This document shows positions 43,952 to 52,658 of a stretch of DNA of 64,000 nt, piece after piece (the first letter of the stretch is position 1; every line of letters begins with the position of its first letter). The notes under the pieces are model-generated. The model worked only from the letters and a program-made list of their open reading frames with translations, did not search any database and was not told the origin of the DNA. This stretch comes from Dehalococcoidia bacterium. Its GTDB lineage: Bacteria; Chloroflexota; Dehalococcoidia; Bin125. Location: NCBI GenBank assembly GCA_022825855.1, contig JAJDWB010000007.1, forward strand, positions 124,001-188,000, read 5' to 3'. Position numbers and translations under genes: made by a program.

Positions 43952-45153
43952 CAGGAGAAGAATCGTCTGAGGTCGGCGAGGAGCAGGTCGGGGACTTCCA
44001 TCGCCGGGAAGTGGCCGCCTTCGGGGAACTCGGTCCAGTGGACGACGTTGGATGCGCGCTCGCACCAGGAGCGGGGCGGCAACGGGGTGCCACGTTGCAG
44101 CTTGACGAAGCCGGCGGGCACATCGGAGCGCTCGCCGTCGCCCAACCGCACCCGGCCGCCGACCTCGGCCTCGACCTCCGCCGGCGGTCGCATGGCCTCG
44201 TGGTAGATGCGCATCGCCGACGACTGCGTGCGCGTGAACCAGTAGATCGCGACGGTCGCCAGCAAGTCGTCCTTGGTGAAGCGCCGGTAGAGGTCGCCGC
44301 CGCGAGGACGCTCGTCCTCACGCATGACGTCGGCGAGCAGCCACCACTTGTCCACGATCCAGGCCATCAGCCCGACCGGCGAGTCTTCGAGATGGAAGGC
44401 CATGGTCTGGAACTTGGTCCCGTGGATGCCGCGGTGCGCCGCGTCGTCGCGGATGTAGGGCTCCTGCTCCTCGGCGAAGAAGCGGCGCTCCTCTTCGTTC
44501 TGCGGCCTGGCGTCGGAACCGCCCGGCGCGAGCGCTGACGCGGTCAGGTGGATGCGGTCAATGCGTTCGGGATGGCGCAGGGCGAGTTGTCCGCCGACCG
44601 CCGCGCCCCAGTCGCCGCCGTGATAGAGGAACTCGTCGTAATCCAGGCGCGACATCAACTCGACCCACATGTCGGCAATCGCGGCCGGGCCGTAGCCCAT
44701 CCTGGCCGGGATGTCGGACCATCCGTAGCCCGGCAGCGATGGCGCGACCACATGGAACGCGGGCGCGCTCGGATCGGCCGGCTCGGCCAGTTCGTCGATG
44801 ATCTTGTAGAAGTCGTAGACCGATGACGGCCAGCCGTGCTGGATCATTAGCGGGCGCGCATCGGGCCGCGAGCTGCGCCGGTGGATGAAGTGGATGCCCA
44901 GCGACTCGCCGGTCCATCCGGTCAACGGCGTCCTGAACTGGGCAAAGTCATTGAGCAGCGACTCGACGGCGCGCCAGTCGAACCCGTCGGCCCAGTACGA
45001 AGCCAGGTCTTGCGTGAAGTCGAGATCGATGCCGTAGAGCCAGCCGGAGCCCGGGACCTCGCGCAGCCATCGGCTGTCGTGCAGGCGGCGGCGTAGGTCG
45101 TCGATCTCCGTCTCGGGAACGGAGATCCGGAACGGCTCGGTCGGCGGCGACAT
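43951..45153 (-). CDS. Epoxide hydrolase (EHN-domain alpha/beta hydrolase), copy 1
   Basis: 400 residues. The N-terminal EHN domain (FRISVPETEIDDLRRRL) precedes an alpha/beta hydrolase. HGWP is at residues 106-109 (oxyanion), the nucleophile is Asp 181 in GGDWGAAVG, and the catalytic His is in GGHF near the C-terminus. Opens epoxides to diols by an ester intermediate. It is the most divergent of three tandem copies. Confidence 0.92.
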   Translation of the reverse strand: MSPPTEPFRISVPETEIDDLRRRLHDSRWLREVPGSGWLYGIDLDFTQDLASYWADGFDWRAVESLLNDFAQFRTPLTGWTGESLGIHFIHRRSSRPDARPLMIQHGWPSSVYDFYKIIDELAEPADPSAPAFHVVAPSLPGYGWSDIPARMGYGPAAIADMWVELMSRLDYDEFLYHGGDWGAAVGGQLALRHPERIDRIHLTASALAPGGSDARPQNEEERRFFAEEQEPYIRDDAAHRGIHGTKFQTMAFHLEDSPVGLMAWIVDKWWLLADVMREDERPRGGDLYRRFTKDDLLATVAIYWFTRTQSSAMRIYHEAMRPPAEVEAEVGGRVRLGDGERSDVPAGFVKLQRGTPLPPRSWCERASNVVHWTEFPEGGHFPAMEVPDLLLADLRRFFS

Positions 45154-45157
45154 GGCC

Positions 45158-46315
45158 CTATCGCAGCGGGCGGAAGAAGTCGCGGATGTCCTGGACCAGC
45201 AGCTCCGGCTCTTCCAGCGCGGCGAAGTGGCCGCCCCGATCGTGCACCGACCAGTGCGTGATGTTGTAGGTCTGCTCGCACCAGCTTCGAGGCGCGGTGA
45301 TGATCTCGCCCGGGAAGACCGAGACGCCGACGGGCGACTCGACTCGGCCGGGGACGAAGTTCTCGGCCTGATTCTGGCGCATCTCGTAGTAGTAGCGGGT
45401 CGACGAGTTGATCGTCTGGCCGAACCAGTAGATCGAGATGTTGGTCAGAATCTCGTCCTTGCTGAAGCGCTTCTCGATGTCGCCGTCGCAGTCCGACCAG
45501 GAACGCCATTTCTCGGTGATCCAGGCGGCGAGACCGGCGGGCGAGTCGGTCAGGCCGTAGGCAAGCGTCTGCGGCTTGGTGCCCTGGATCGCCTGGTAGC
45601 CGGTCTCCTGGGCCTGCCACTGCGCCGACTGGGCGGCGACGGCCTTCTCTTCGTCGCTGTAGTCGTCGGGCGACTTGTCCGCCGGCGGACGGCCAATCGG
45701 CATGTTGACGTGCGAGCCGATGCAGTTGTCGGGATGCTGATAGGCGACCTGCGAGGTGACGATTGAGCCCCAGTCGCCGCCTTGCGCGCCGTACTGTTCG
45801 TAGCCGAGCTGTGCCATCAGCGCACCCCAGAGGAGGGCGGTGCGCTTCTGCCCGAATCCGCCGGAAGTCGGGATCTGGGAGAAGCCGTAGCCCGGCAGCG
45901 AGGGCGCAACCACGGTGAAGGCGTCCGCCGGGTCGCCGCCGTGCGCGGCGGGATCGGTCAACGGACCGAGAATTTTGACCGCCTCGTAGAACGTACCCGG
46001 CCAGCCGTGGGTGAAGACCAGCGGCATCGGGTTGGGTCCGTTGCCCTCCTGGTGGACGTAGTGGACGGTGTAGTCTTCGACGCCGTCGGCCGAGACCTGC
46101 GTGGTGAACTGCGGTATCCGGTTCAGATAGGTCTCCTGGACGCGCCAGTCGAACTCGGTGCGCCAATAGTCGCAAAGCTCCTGCATGTAGGCGAGGTTGG
46201 AGCCGTACTGCCAGCCGGAATCCGATACTTCGGAGGGCCAGCGAGTCTGCGCGAGTCGGCGCTTGAGGTCGCGAATCTCGGTGTCGGGCACATCGATCTT
46301 GAATGGTTCGGGCAT
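45158..46315 (-). CDS. Epoxide hydrolase, copy 2
   Basis: 385 residues. EHN N-terminus (FKIDVPDTEIRDLKRRL), HGWPGTFYE (103-111), nucleophile Asp 181 in QGGDWGSIV, His in RGGHFAALEEPELL. Very similar to copy 3 along its length, sharing AQTRWPSEV and VSADGVEDYT. Separated from copy 1 by 4 bp. Confidence 0.93.
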   Translation of the reverse strand: MPEPFKIDVPDTEIRDLKRRLAQTRWPSEVSDSGWQYGSNLAYMQELCDYWRTEFDWRVQETYLNRIPQFTTQVSADGVEDYTVHYVHQEGNGPNPMPLVFTHGWPGTFYEAVKILGPLTDPAAHGGDPADAFTVVAPSLPGYGFSQIPTSGGFGQKRTALLWGALMAQLGYEQYGAQGGDWGSIVTSQVAYQHPDNCIGSHVNMPIGRPPADKSPDDYSDEEKAVAAQSAQWQAQETGYQAIQGTKPQTLAYGLTDSPAGLAAWITEKWRSWSDCDGDIEKRFSKDEILTNISIYWFGQTINSSTRYYYEMRQNQAENFVPGRVESPVGVSVFPGEIITAPRSWCEQTYNITHWSVHDRGGHFAALEEPELLVQDIRDFFRPLR

Positions 46316-46381
46316 GTCGTGGTCCTCACGCTGTGGGCGAGTCTGCGGCTGAAACGATCCGCGCGCAGTATCGCACGAGCC

Positions 46382-47539
46382 TCAGCGCAACGGGCGGAAG
46401 AACTCGCGGATGTCGCTGACCAGCAGCTCCGGTTCCTCCAACGCGGCGAAGTGGCCGCCGCGGTCGTGGACCGACCATTGCCGCACGTCGTACTCGGCCT
46501 CGACCCAGCTTCGATGCGGGCCGAAGATCTCATGGGGGAAGACCGAGAATCCGGCCGGCGTCTGCAACCGTCCGCTGAGCGCGTTTCGTTCGGGATGCTG
46601 GCGACGTTCGTAGTAGAAGCGGGTCGCCGAGTTCATCGTCCGCGTGAACCAGTAGATCGAGATGTTGGTCAGGATTTCGTCCTTGCTGAACCGGGACTCG
46701 ATGTCGCCGCCGCAGTCGGACCAGGAGCGCCACTTCTCGACAATCCAGGCGGCCAATCCGGCCGGCGAATCGGTCAGGCCGTAGGACAGGGTCTGCGGCC
46801 GCGTGCCCTGGATCCACTGGTAGGCGGCTTCGTTGATCTGCCAGTCCTGCATCCGGGCGATGATCGCGCGCTCTTCGTCGCTCCAGTCCGCTTCCGAGCG
46901 ATCCGCCGGCGGTCGGCTGTTGGCCATGTTGCTCTGCAGGCCGATGCAGTGCTCCGGATCCTCGTGCGCGGTCAGCGCCGAGACACCGGCGCCGATGTCG
47001 CCGCCCTGCGCTCCGTAGCGCTCGAAGCCAAGTTCGGCCATCAGCGCCTTCCACAGTCGAGCCGTGCGCATATGACCGAATCCGCCCGACTCGGGAATCT
47101 CCGAGAAGCCGTAGCCGGGCAGCGACGGCGCGACGACCGTGAACGCGTCCGCAGGATCGCCGCCGTGAGCGGCGGGATCCGCCAGCGGGCCGATGATCTT
47201 TGAGACCTCGTAGAACGATCCGGGCCAGCCGTGCGTGAAGATCAGCGGCAGCGGATCGGGGCCCGTGCCCTCCTGGAGGACGAAGTGAATGGTGTAGTCC
47301 TCGACTCCGTCCGCCGACACCAGGGTCGTGAACTGAGGCATCTCGTTGAGCCGCGCTTGCTGCGCCGGCCAATCGAACTCGTTGAGCCAGTACTCGCACA
47401 GCTCGCGGATGTAGCCAGGATTGGAGCCGTACCGCCAACCCGAGCTCTCGACTTCGGACGGCCAGCGAGTCTGCGCCAGCCGGCGCTTGAGGTCGCGGAT
47501 CTCGGATTCGGAAACGTCGATCGCAAACGGCTCAGGCAT
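46382..47539 (-). CDS. Epoxide hydrolase, copy 3
   Basis: 385 residues from the ATG at 47539, which aligns with copy 2 (MPEPF). HGWPGSFYE is at residues 103-111 and the nucleophile Asp 181 reads QGGDIGAGV: the Trp that follows the nucleophile in the other two copies is Ile here. His in RGGHFAALEEPELL. The gap to copy 2 is 66 bp. Substrate range may differ because residue 182 lies beside the nucleophile. Confidence 0.92.
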   Translation of the reverse strand: MPEPFAIDVSESEIRDLKRRLAQTRWPSEVESSGWRYGSNPGYIRELCEYWLNEFDWPAQQARLNEMPQFTTLVSADGVEDYTIHFVLQEGTGPDPLPLIFTHGWPGSFYEVSKIIGPLADPAAHGGDPADAFTVVAPSLPGYGFSEIPESGGFGHMRTARLWKALMAELGFERYGAQGGDIGAGVSALTAHEDPEHCIGLQSNMANSRPPADRSEADWSDEERAIIARMQDWQINEAAYQWIQGTRPQTLSYGLTDSPAGLAAWIVEKWRSWSDCGGDIESRFSKDEILTNISIYWFTRTMNSATRFYYERRQHPERNALSGRLQTPAGFSVFPHEIFGPHRSWVEAEYDVRQWSVHDRGGHFAALEEPELLVSDIREFFRPLR

Positions 47540-47597
47540 GGCAATCCCTCCGGCAGAGGACGGATGGCAGGCACGGACAGAATCGAGGTACGACAGA

Positions 47598-47840
47598 CTA
47601 GCTCTCGACGACGTCCCCGGCGACCGGGTCGATCCGCACGCCCTTCGCCTCGACCCAGGCAAGCGCCCGATCGATCTCGTCATGGTCGCCGTCCAGTTCG
47701 AGCACGACCCAGCCGAAATCGTGCTCCACGTCCGCCATGCGGATGTTGGTCACGACCGCAAACTCATGCCCGACCAGGTAGATCACCGGCTCCTTGACCG
47801 CGTCGCCCTCGAACGTGAAGCGGACTCGTCGCGTGGACAT
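47598..47840 (-). CDS. NIL-domain protein
   Basis: 80 residues with the ferredoxin-like fold pattern of the NIL domain: RVRFTFEGDAVKEPVIY, ATNIRMADV-like VVTNIRMADVEHDFGWVVLELDG. NIL domains sense methionine or related amino acids in MetN and occur as partners of threonine synthase. It is 2 bp downstream of the threonine synthase gene on the same strand, so a role in its regulation is likely. Confidence 0.82.
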   Translation of the reverse strand: MSTRRVRFTFEGDAVKEPVIYLVGHEFAVVTNIRMADVEHDFGWVVLELDGDHDEIDRALAWVEAKGVRIDPVAGDVVES

Positions 47841-47842
47841 CT

Positions 47843-49093
47843 TCAGGCTCCCACCCCGACGGCCTCTGGAGCCTCGGCGAACGCCGCCTCAAACGACTGT
47901 AGCGTGCCCTCGACCGGAATCGGCTGGGTCACGTGCTCGACCACGGCGTCGGACGTCTTCAAGCCGCCGCCCGTAATGAACGCGACGGTGGTCTCGTCGG
48001 GGTCGATCTGACCGGTCTCAATCGCCTGGCGCAGGCCGGCGATCGTCACGCCGCCCGCGGTCTCGGCGAAGACGCCCTCGCACTCGGCCAGCATCCGAAT
48101 GCCCTCGACCACCTCGAGATCGGTGACCGCCGTCGATCCGCCGTCCGTACGCTTCATCGTCTTCAGCGCGTAGTAGCCGTCGGCCGGATTGCCGATCGCC
48201 AGCGACTTGGCGATCGTGTCCGGCTTGACCGGACGGATGTTGGTCGTCTCGTTGCGCCAGGCAGTGGTGATCGGCGAGCAACCCTCGGCCTGCGCGCCAA
48301 TCATGCGCACCGGCGTCTCATCGATCAGGCCGTAACGCTGGAACTCCTGAAAGCCCTTGTGAATCTTGGTGAACAGCGATCCCGAGGCCATCGGCGCGAC
48401 CACCTGCCGCGGCGCGCGCCAGCCAAGCTGTTCCGCCACCTCATAGGCCAGCGTGCGCGAACCCTCGGCGTAGTAGGGCCGCACATTGATGTTGACAAAC
48501 GCCCACTGCCGATTGTCGGCCAGCTCCGAACAGAGCCGGTTGACATCGTCATACGAGCCGTTGACCGACACAATCGTCGGGTTGTAGACGGCCGACCCCA
48601 GCACCTTGCCCGCCTCAAGGTCGTGGGGGATGAAGACAATCGCCTCCATGCCCGCTCGCGCAGCATGAGCCGAGACCGAGTTGGCCAGATTGCCGGTGGA
48701 AGCGCAGGCCAGCGTCTGGAAACCCATCTGCCGCGCTCGCGAGGCAGCCACCGCGACGACGCGATCCTTGAACGACCAGGACGGATTGCAGGTGTCGTTC
48801 TTGATCCAGAGGTCGCGCATGCCCAGCCGCTCGGCCAGCCGGTCCGCCTTCAGCAGCGGCGTCCAGCCGACATTGAGGTCGACGATAAAGTCCTCGTCGA
48901 CCGGCAGCAGGTCGATGTAGCGCCAGATCGAACGGGGGCCGGACTCGATGCGCTCGCGCGAGAGCCTGGACTGAATGCCGTCGTGGTCGTAGGCGACTTC
49001 TAGCGGGCCGAAACAGAAGTCACAGACGTGAAGCGGGTCCAGCGGAAACTCGCGGGCGCACTCACGACAAGCGAGGGAGGTGGCGTAGGTCAT
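47843..49093 (-). CDS. thrC: Threonine synthase
   Basis: 416 residues. N-terminal Cys4 ribbon (Cys 9, 12, 24, 27), PLP Lys 109 in NPSWSFKDR, ACASTGNLANSVSAHAARAG, and MASGSLFTKIHKGF. Converts O-phosphohomoserine to threonine. The following NIL gene is coupled (2-bp gap). Upstream, a hairpin at 49143-49171 lies between a possible short leader frame and the start. Confidence 0.9.
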   Translation of the reverse strand: MTYATSLACRECAREFPLDPLHVCDFCFGPLEVAYDHDGIQSRLSRERIESGPRSIWRYIDLLPVDEDFIVDLNVGWTPLLKADRLAERLGMRDLWIKNDTCNPSWSFKDRVVAVAASRARQMGFQTLACASTGNLANSVSAHAARAGMEAIVFIPHDLEAGKVLGSAVYNPTIVSVNGSYDDVNRLCSELADNRQWAFVNINVRPYYAEGSRTLAYEVAEQLGWRAPRQVVAPMASGSLFTKIHKGFQEFQRYGLIDETPVRMIGAQAEGCSPITTAWRNETTNIRPVKPDTIAKSLAIGNPADGYYALKTMKRTDGGSTAVTDLEVVEGIRMLAECEGVFAETAGGVTIAGLRQAIETGQIDPDETTVAFITGGGLKTSDAVVEHVTQPIPVEGTLQSFEAAFAEAPEAVGVGA

Positions 49094-49142
49094 GGGATCA
49101 GGGGCTTTCGCTGAGCGGCAGAGGGTATCGGGTCGGCCCGTA

Positions 49143-49171
49143 CCCCTCAGGCGCGCACGCGCCTAACGGGG
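49143..49171 (-). promoter_or_regulatory. Hairpin upstream of thrC, possible attenuator
   Basis: A 29-bp imperfect inverted repeat: CCCC, AGGCGCG, a short centre, CGCGCCT, GGGG. It contains the stop codon (TAG, 49163-49165) of a 23-codon minus-strand frame that begins at 49234 and codes three Thr and five Met. It has no T tract after it. Confidence 0.35.
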
Positions 49172-49262
49172 CAGGGCCCCGGGCATCGCCATGCGGCCCA
49201 GCATCGTCGCGTCCATGGTCACACGCGTCTTCATCACCAGCAGCGTACAACAGCGGGACCGA

Positions 49263-49892
49263 TCATTCCCAGACCCGTGACATATCGATGACCAGACCGC
49301 TACAGACGTCCTCGCCGGACAACTCCTCAGGGTCGTCAAGCTCCTCCACCGTCCCGTTTGCCCGATAGATCCAGACCTTGCGCTCAAAGGGATCGATCAA
49401 CCAACCCAGCCGCACGCCGCCTTCGATCCACTCCACCATCTTCTCCTGCACGACAGTGAGCGGCAGCGACAGTGGGCGAACCTCGAAGATGAGATCTGGA
49501 ATGACACCCAGCGGAGCGAGCCACGGCCGCGGCGTGTCCGGCATTCGTTGGGGCGATATCCACGAGCCGCAAGATGAACGCCGCGCTCCGTTGGAGAGTG
49601 TGAAGCTCGCAGAGCTGCTCAGTCCGCAACCACTTCCGCTGCCCATCCAGACCCTGATTTGGCTCGACATTGCGACGCTCACGCACGACGTCTCCAAGTT
49701 CCCTTCGTGCAGCGTCAGCAATCGATCGGGAGTGATCTGAGGAAAACGGCCCTTCTGGGCGTAGAGCATCTCGTCCCACCACGCCTCGTCAACCTCAAAC
49801 CCCTCAGGCAATGGGATACAAAGCTGGCCATCGAATCGTTCGGGGATGCTCGGACTCCAGTTGGAGACGCGGGCGTCGCCAACACTATTCAT
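49263..49892 (-). CDS. Uma2-family (PD-(D/E)XK-like) protein with altered active site
   Basis: 209 residues from the ATG at 49892. The second half is typical of Uma2: VIPDLIFEVRPLS, VVQEKMVEWIEGGVRLGWLIDP, GEDVCSGLVIDMSRVWE. In the first half the usual NGAxRSPDxSWI pattern reads NGARRSSCGSWIS, so the conserved Pro-Asp is Ser-Cys. A likely catalytically weakened copy. Function of the family is unknown (putative nuclease). Starts 18 bp before the start-side neighbour stop. Confidence 0.72.
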   Translation of the reverse strand: MNSVGDARVSNWSPSIPERFDGQLCIPLPEGFEVDEAWWDEMLYAQKGRFPQITPDRLLTLHEGNLETSCVSVAMSSQIRVWMGSGSGCGLSSSASFTLSNGARRSSCGSWISPQRMPDTPRPWLAPLGVIPDLIFEVRPLSLPLTVVQEKMVEWIEGGVRLGWLIDPFERKVWIYRANGTVEELDDPEELSGEDVCSGLVIDMSRVWE

Positions 49893-49909
49893 GGCGCCTC
49901 CGACCAGCG

Positions 49910-50530
49910 CTAGCCGTAGCGCTCTTCCCGCCAGGGATCGCCGTGCATATGGTACCCGTACATCTCCCAGAAGCCCGGCGCGTCCCGATTCATGAACTCC
50001 AGGCCGCCGACCCACTTGGCCGACTTCCAGAAGTACAGCGACGGAATCACGCCGCGCACCGGCCCGCCGTGCATCGCGTCCAGCGGCTTGCCGTCATGGG
50101 CGATCGCGAGCATGGCGTGGTCGTCGGCGCGCAGGTCGGCCATCGACACGTTGGTCGTGTAGCCGCCGTAGCAATGGAACATCACGTGCGTCGCCGAGTC
50201 CTGCACGCCCAACGCCTCGAACAACGTCGAGAGCAGCACGCCCTCCCAGGTGTTGTCGTAGCGGGACCAGTGCGTCACGCAGTGGATATCGTTGTGCTTC
50301 TGCGACACGCCGATCTCCAGGAACTGCTCGTAGGAGAGAATCCGCTCCGCCGCCACCTCGCCCCAGACCTGTAGATTCCAGTCCTTGGTCTCGACCCGCG
50401 GCGTGCCGCCGTAGGTCAACACCGGCCATTCGCGAATCAGGCGCTGACCCGGCGGCAGACGATCGTGCCCTGTGTCCTTGCGCCGACGTTGCATCTCGGA
50501 AAATGGCGCCCCGGTCAATATCTCGCTCAC
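49910..50530 (-). CDS. Molybdopterin-dependent oxidoreductase (sulfite oxidase/MsrP-like fold)
   Basis: 206 residues, the small stand-alone sulfite-oxidase domain. The molybdenum-binding Cys is residue 84 in IHCVTHWSRYDNTWEGV, followed by HGGPVRGVIP. No signal peptide is visible, unlike MsrP (YedY), so it may be cytosolic. It could act on sulfite or oxidised sulfur compounds, fitting the sulfur genes in the window, but the substrate is not determined. Confidence 0.85.
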   Translation of the reverse strand: MSEILTGAPFSEMQRRRKDTGHDRLPPGQRLIREWPVLTYGGTPRVETKDWNLQVWGEVAAERILSYEQFLEIGVSQKHNDIHCVTHWSRYDNTWEGVLLSTLFEALGVQDSATHVMFHCYGGYTTNVSMADLRADDHAMLAIAHDGKPLDAMHGGPVRGVIPSLYFWKSAKWVGGLEFMNRDAPGFWEMYGYHMHGDPWREERYG

Positions 50531-50614
50531 AAGCCTGCTCCCCTATGCGCCTGCGCCGGCGCACAACACACCCAGATTATCCGAATACCGGCGTTCCGCG
50601 TGTAATCTCGATGT

Positions 50615-51172
50615 ATGGCTGAATCCCCGCCGGACATGACCGAACGGCTTGCCGAATCGCCCACCGACGCGGAACCGGTTCCGACCCCCGTGCTGCCCCC
50701 TCCTCGCCGCTCCCACCGGCGCTTCATCGCCCTGGCCGCCGCGATTGTCCTCTTCGACCAGATCACCAAGGTCATCCTGCGCGAGACCCTGGCGCTGGGC
50801 GAGCGCGAATGGCTGGCCGAGTTCTTCGCTTTCTCGCACATCGCCAACGACGGCGGCGCATTCGGCTTCTTCGGCGGACAGAACACTGTGCTCGCCGTCT
50901 CCGCCGTGGTCGCGATCGCCGTGGTCGCGATCTACTACTTCTTCCCGCCCATGGACCACTGGCTGGTCCGCAGCGGACTCGCCCTCATCCTCGGCGGCGC
51001 GGTCGGCAACCTGCTCGACCGTCTCTACCAGGGACACGTGACCGACTTCATCGACTTCATTCACTTCCCCGCCTTCAACGTCGCCGACGCGGCGATCAAC
51101 GTCGGCGTCGCCGCCATCGTCATCGCCCTGCTCTTCAGCGACCTGCTCAAACGCAACCCCAGATCACCATGA
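50615..51172 (+). CDS. lspA: Lipoprotein signal peptidase
   Basis: 185 residues. Four membrane helices and the aspartyl pair Asp 135 (GNLLDRLYQG) and Asp 158 (FNVADAAINVG). The N-terminal 35 residues are an acidic/Pro-rich extension not found in short LspA proteins. Cleaves signal peptides after Lgt has lipidated the Cys. Overlaps rluD-type gene by 4 bp, a pairing common in bacteria. Confidence 0.95.
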   Translation: MAESPPDMTERLAESPTDAEPVPTPVLPPPRRSHRRFIALAAAIVLFDQITKVILRETLALGEREWLAEFFAFSHIANDGGAFGFFGGQNTVLAVSAVVAIAVVAIYYFFPPMDHWLVRSGLALILGGAVGNLLDRLYQGHVTDFIDFIHFPAFNVADAAINVGVAAIVIALLFSDLLKRNPRSP

Positions 51173-52215
51173 CCAGCCAGGCCCGACCGTCGCTCGAACT
51201 GATGGCCGACCAGAACGGCGAGCGGCTCGATCAGTTCCTCGCCCGGCGGCTCGACGGCGCCTCGCGCAACCAGGCCCGCCGCCTGATCGACGATGGACTG
51301 GTCCAGGTCGATGGCGCGCTCGAACGTCCCGCCTACAAGCTCAGCTTCGGCGAACTGGTCCGCGTCGCGCCTGCCCAGGCGCCGGCCCTGGAAGAACCGC
51401 TCGAGATCCAGCTCAACGTGGTCTACGAGGACGAACACCTGGCCGTGATCGACAAACCGGCGCAGCTCACCGTCCATCCCGCCCCGGGAGAGCGTCAGCC
51501 CACGTTGATTGCCGCCATCCTCAACCGCTGGCCCGAAGTCGCCCGGATCGCCAAGCAGGACGACGACGCCGACCCGCTGCGTCCCGGGCTCGTACACCGC
51601 CTCGATCGCGACACCACCGGCCTGCTGATGATCGCCAAGACCGCCGGCGCGCTGCGCTCCCTCCGCGACCAGCTCCGCCAGCGCAGCATCGACAAGCGCT
51701 ACCTCGCCGTCGTCCTGGGCGCGCCCGATCCGGACGCGGGCCTGATCGATGCCGCCATCGGCCGCGACCCGTCCGATCCGCGGCGCATGGCCATTCTCGA
51801 CCGCGGCCGTCCCTCGCAGACCGGCTACGAGACCGTCGAGCGCTTCGCCGACGCGGCGCTGCTGCAGTGTCAACTGATCACCGGCCGCACGCATCAGATC
51901 CGCGTCCACCTCTCGGCGATTGGTCATCCGATCGCCGGAGACGCGATGTACGGTCTGCAGACGCCGCTGATCGAGCGTCAGGCGCTGCACGCCGCCCAGC
52001 TCACCTTCCAACACCCTGATAGCGGCGAAGTGCTCACACTGGATGCCGATCCGCCCGCCGACTTCCGCCGCCTGCTCGGCCAACTGCGCGAAGGCGAACT
52101 GTTGCTTGGCGACCAGCCTTCGCCCCAGGCCCGGCGCGGATCGGCCGATACCATGAACCGGCGCGCGCGCGCCTCCGGGCGCGGTCGGGGCCGACGCACG
52201 CAACGAATCCGCTAG
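51169..52215 (+). CDS. Ribosomal large-subunit pseudouridine synthase, RluD family
   Basis: 348 residues from the ATG overlapping the lspA stop. N-terminal S4 domain (GERLDQFLARRL), catalytic Asp in HRLDRDTTGLL, and GRTHQIRVHLSAIGHPI near the end. Isomerises uridines of 23S rRNA. The C-terminal 40 residues are a basic Arg/Gly-rich tail after the usual end of the fold. Confidence 0.95.
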   Translation: MTSQARPSLELMADQNGERLDQFLARRLDGASRNQARRLIDDGLVQVDGALERPAYKLSFGELVRVAPAQAPALEEPLEIQLNVVYEDEHLAVIDKPAQLTVHPAPGERQPTLIAAILNRWPEVARIAKQDDDADPLRPGLVHRLDRDTTGLLMIAKTAGALRSLRDQLRQRSIDKRYLAVVLGAPDPDAGLIDAAIGRDPSDPRRMAILDRGRPSQTGYETVERFADAALLQCQLITGRTHQIRVHLSAIGHPIAGDAMYGLQTPLIERQALHAAQLTFQHPDSGEVLTLDADPPADFRRLLGQLREGELLLGDQPSPQARRGSADTMNRRARASGRGRGRRTQRIR

Positions 52216-52658
52216 CTGCAATCTCCGACACTCACGAGATACGCGCACAGAACACAAGTGCGATACGATGTGCAGCAACGGGCGGCGGCGCTTCGTAGCC
52301 CGCATCGGGCAACGATGACGACGGAAGGACCTGAGGCCGTGTCGCACACCCTTGGCTGCGTCCGAACCAGTGCTTCCGCGCGCCGCGGATGGCCGCCCGT
52401 GGTCGCTCAAATCCGAACAGAATCGAACAAACCCGAACACCCGACCAGCCCGGAACAGGCTGAAGAAACCCGAAAAAACCTGAAAAAACCTGAAAGTCCC
52501 GAATTCACGATCTCCAGTAAAACACTGGAGATCGCCGCTGTTTTCCGCGGGTTCGGGCCCCGAAAAAAAATTCACCCAAAAGCTGAAACCGGCCCGCTCC
52601 CGAACAGATCCGCCGCAACTCACTCCCCCCGAACACTGTCCACCCTGGAGATGCAGCC
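52216..52658 (+). promoter_or_regulatory. Leader of gltX with periodic repeats
   Basis: 443 bp with no convincing gene; an open frame from 52258 runs through it into gltX but has no domain character, and its translation changes nature with each repeat unit. Contents in order: a TACGAT -10-like word near 52264, about 140 bases, the 10-nt repeat array, an inverted repeat ATCTCCAGT/ACTGGAGAT near 52510-52535, and a weak GGAG site before the gltX ATG. Confidence 0.5.
52411..52500 (+). repeat. 10-nt periodic repeat array (copy 3, CGAACA/CGAAAAAACC type)
   Basis: Nine consecutive 10-base blocks: ATCCGAACAG, AATCGAACAA, ACCCGAACAC, CCGACCAGCC, CGGAACAGGC, TGAAGAAACC, CGAAAAAACC, TGAAAAAACC, TGAAAGTCCC. 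The unit drifts from CGAACA to GAAAAAACC but the 10-base phase holds. The sense strand is C/A-rich. Confidence 0.65.

Noticed and set aside
49094-49262. Amino-acid or SAM riboswitch upstream of thrC
   Set aside because: Only one GC-rich hairpin is visible; no conserved riboswitch core could be recognised.
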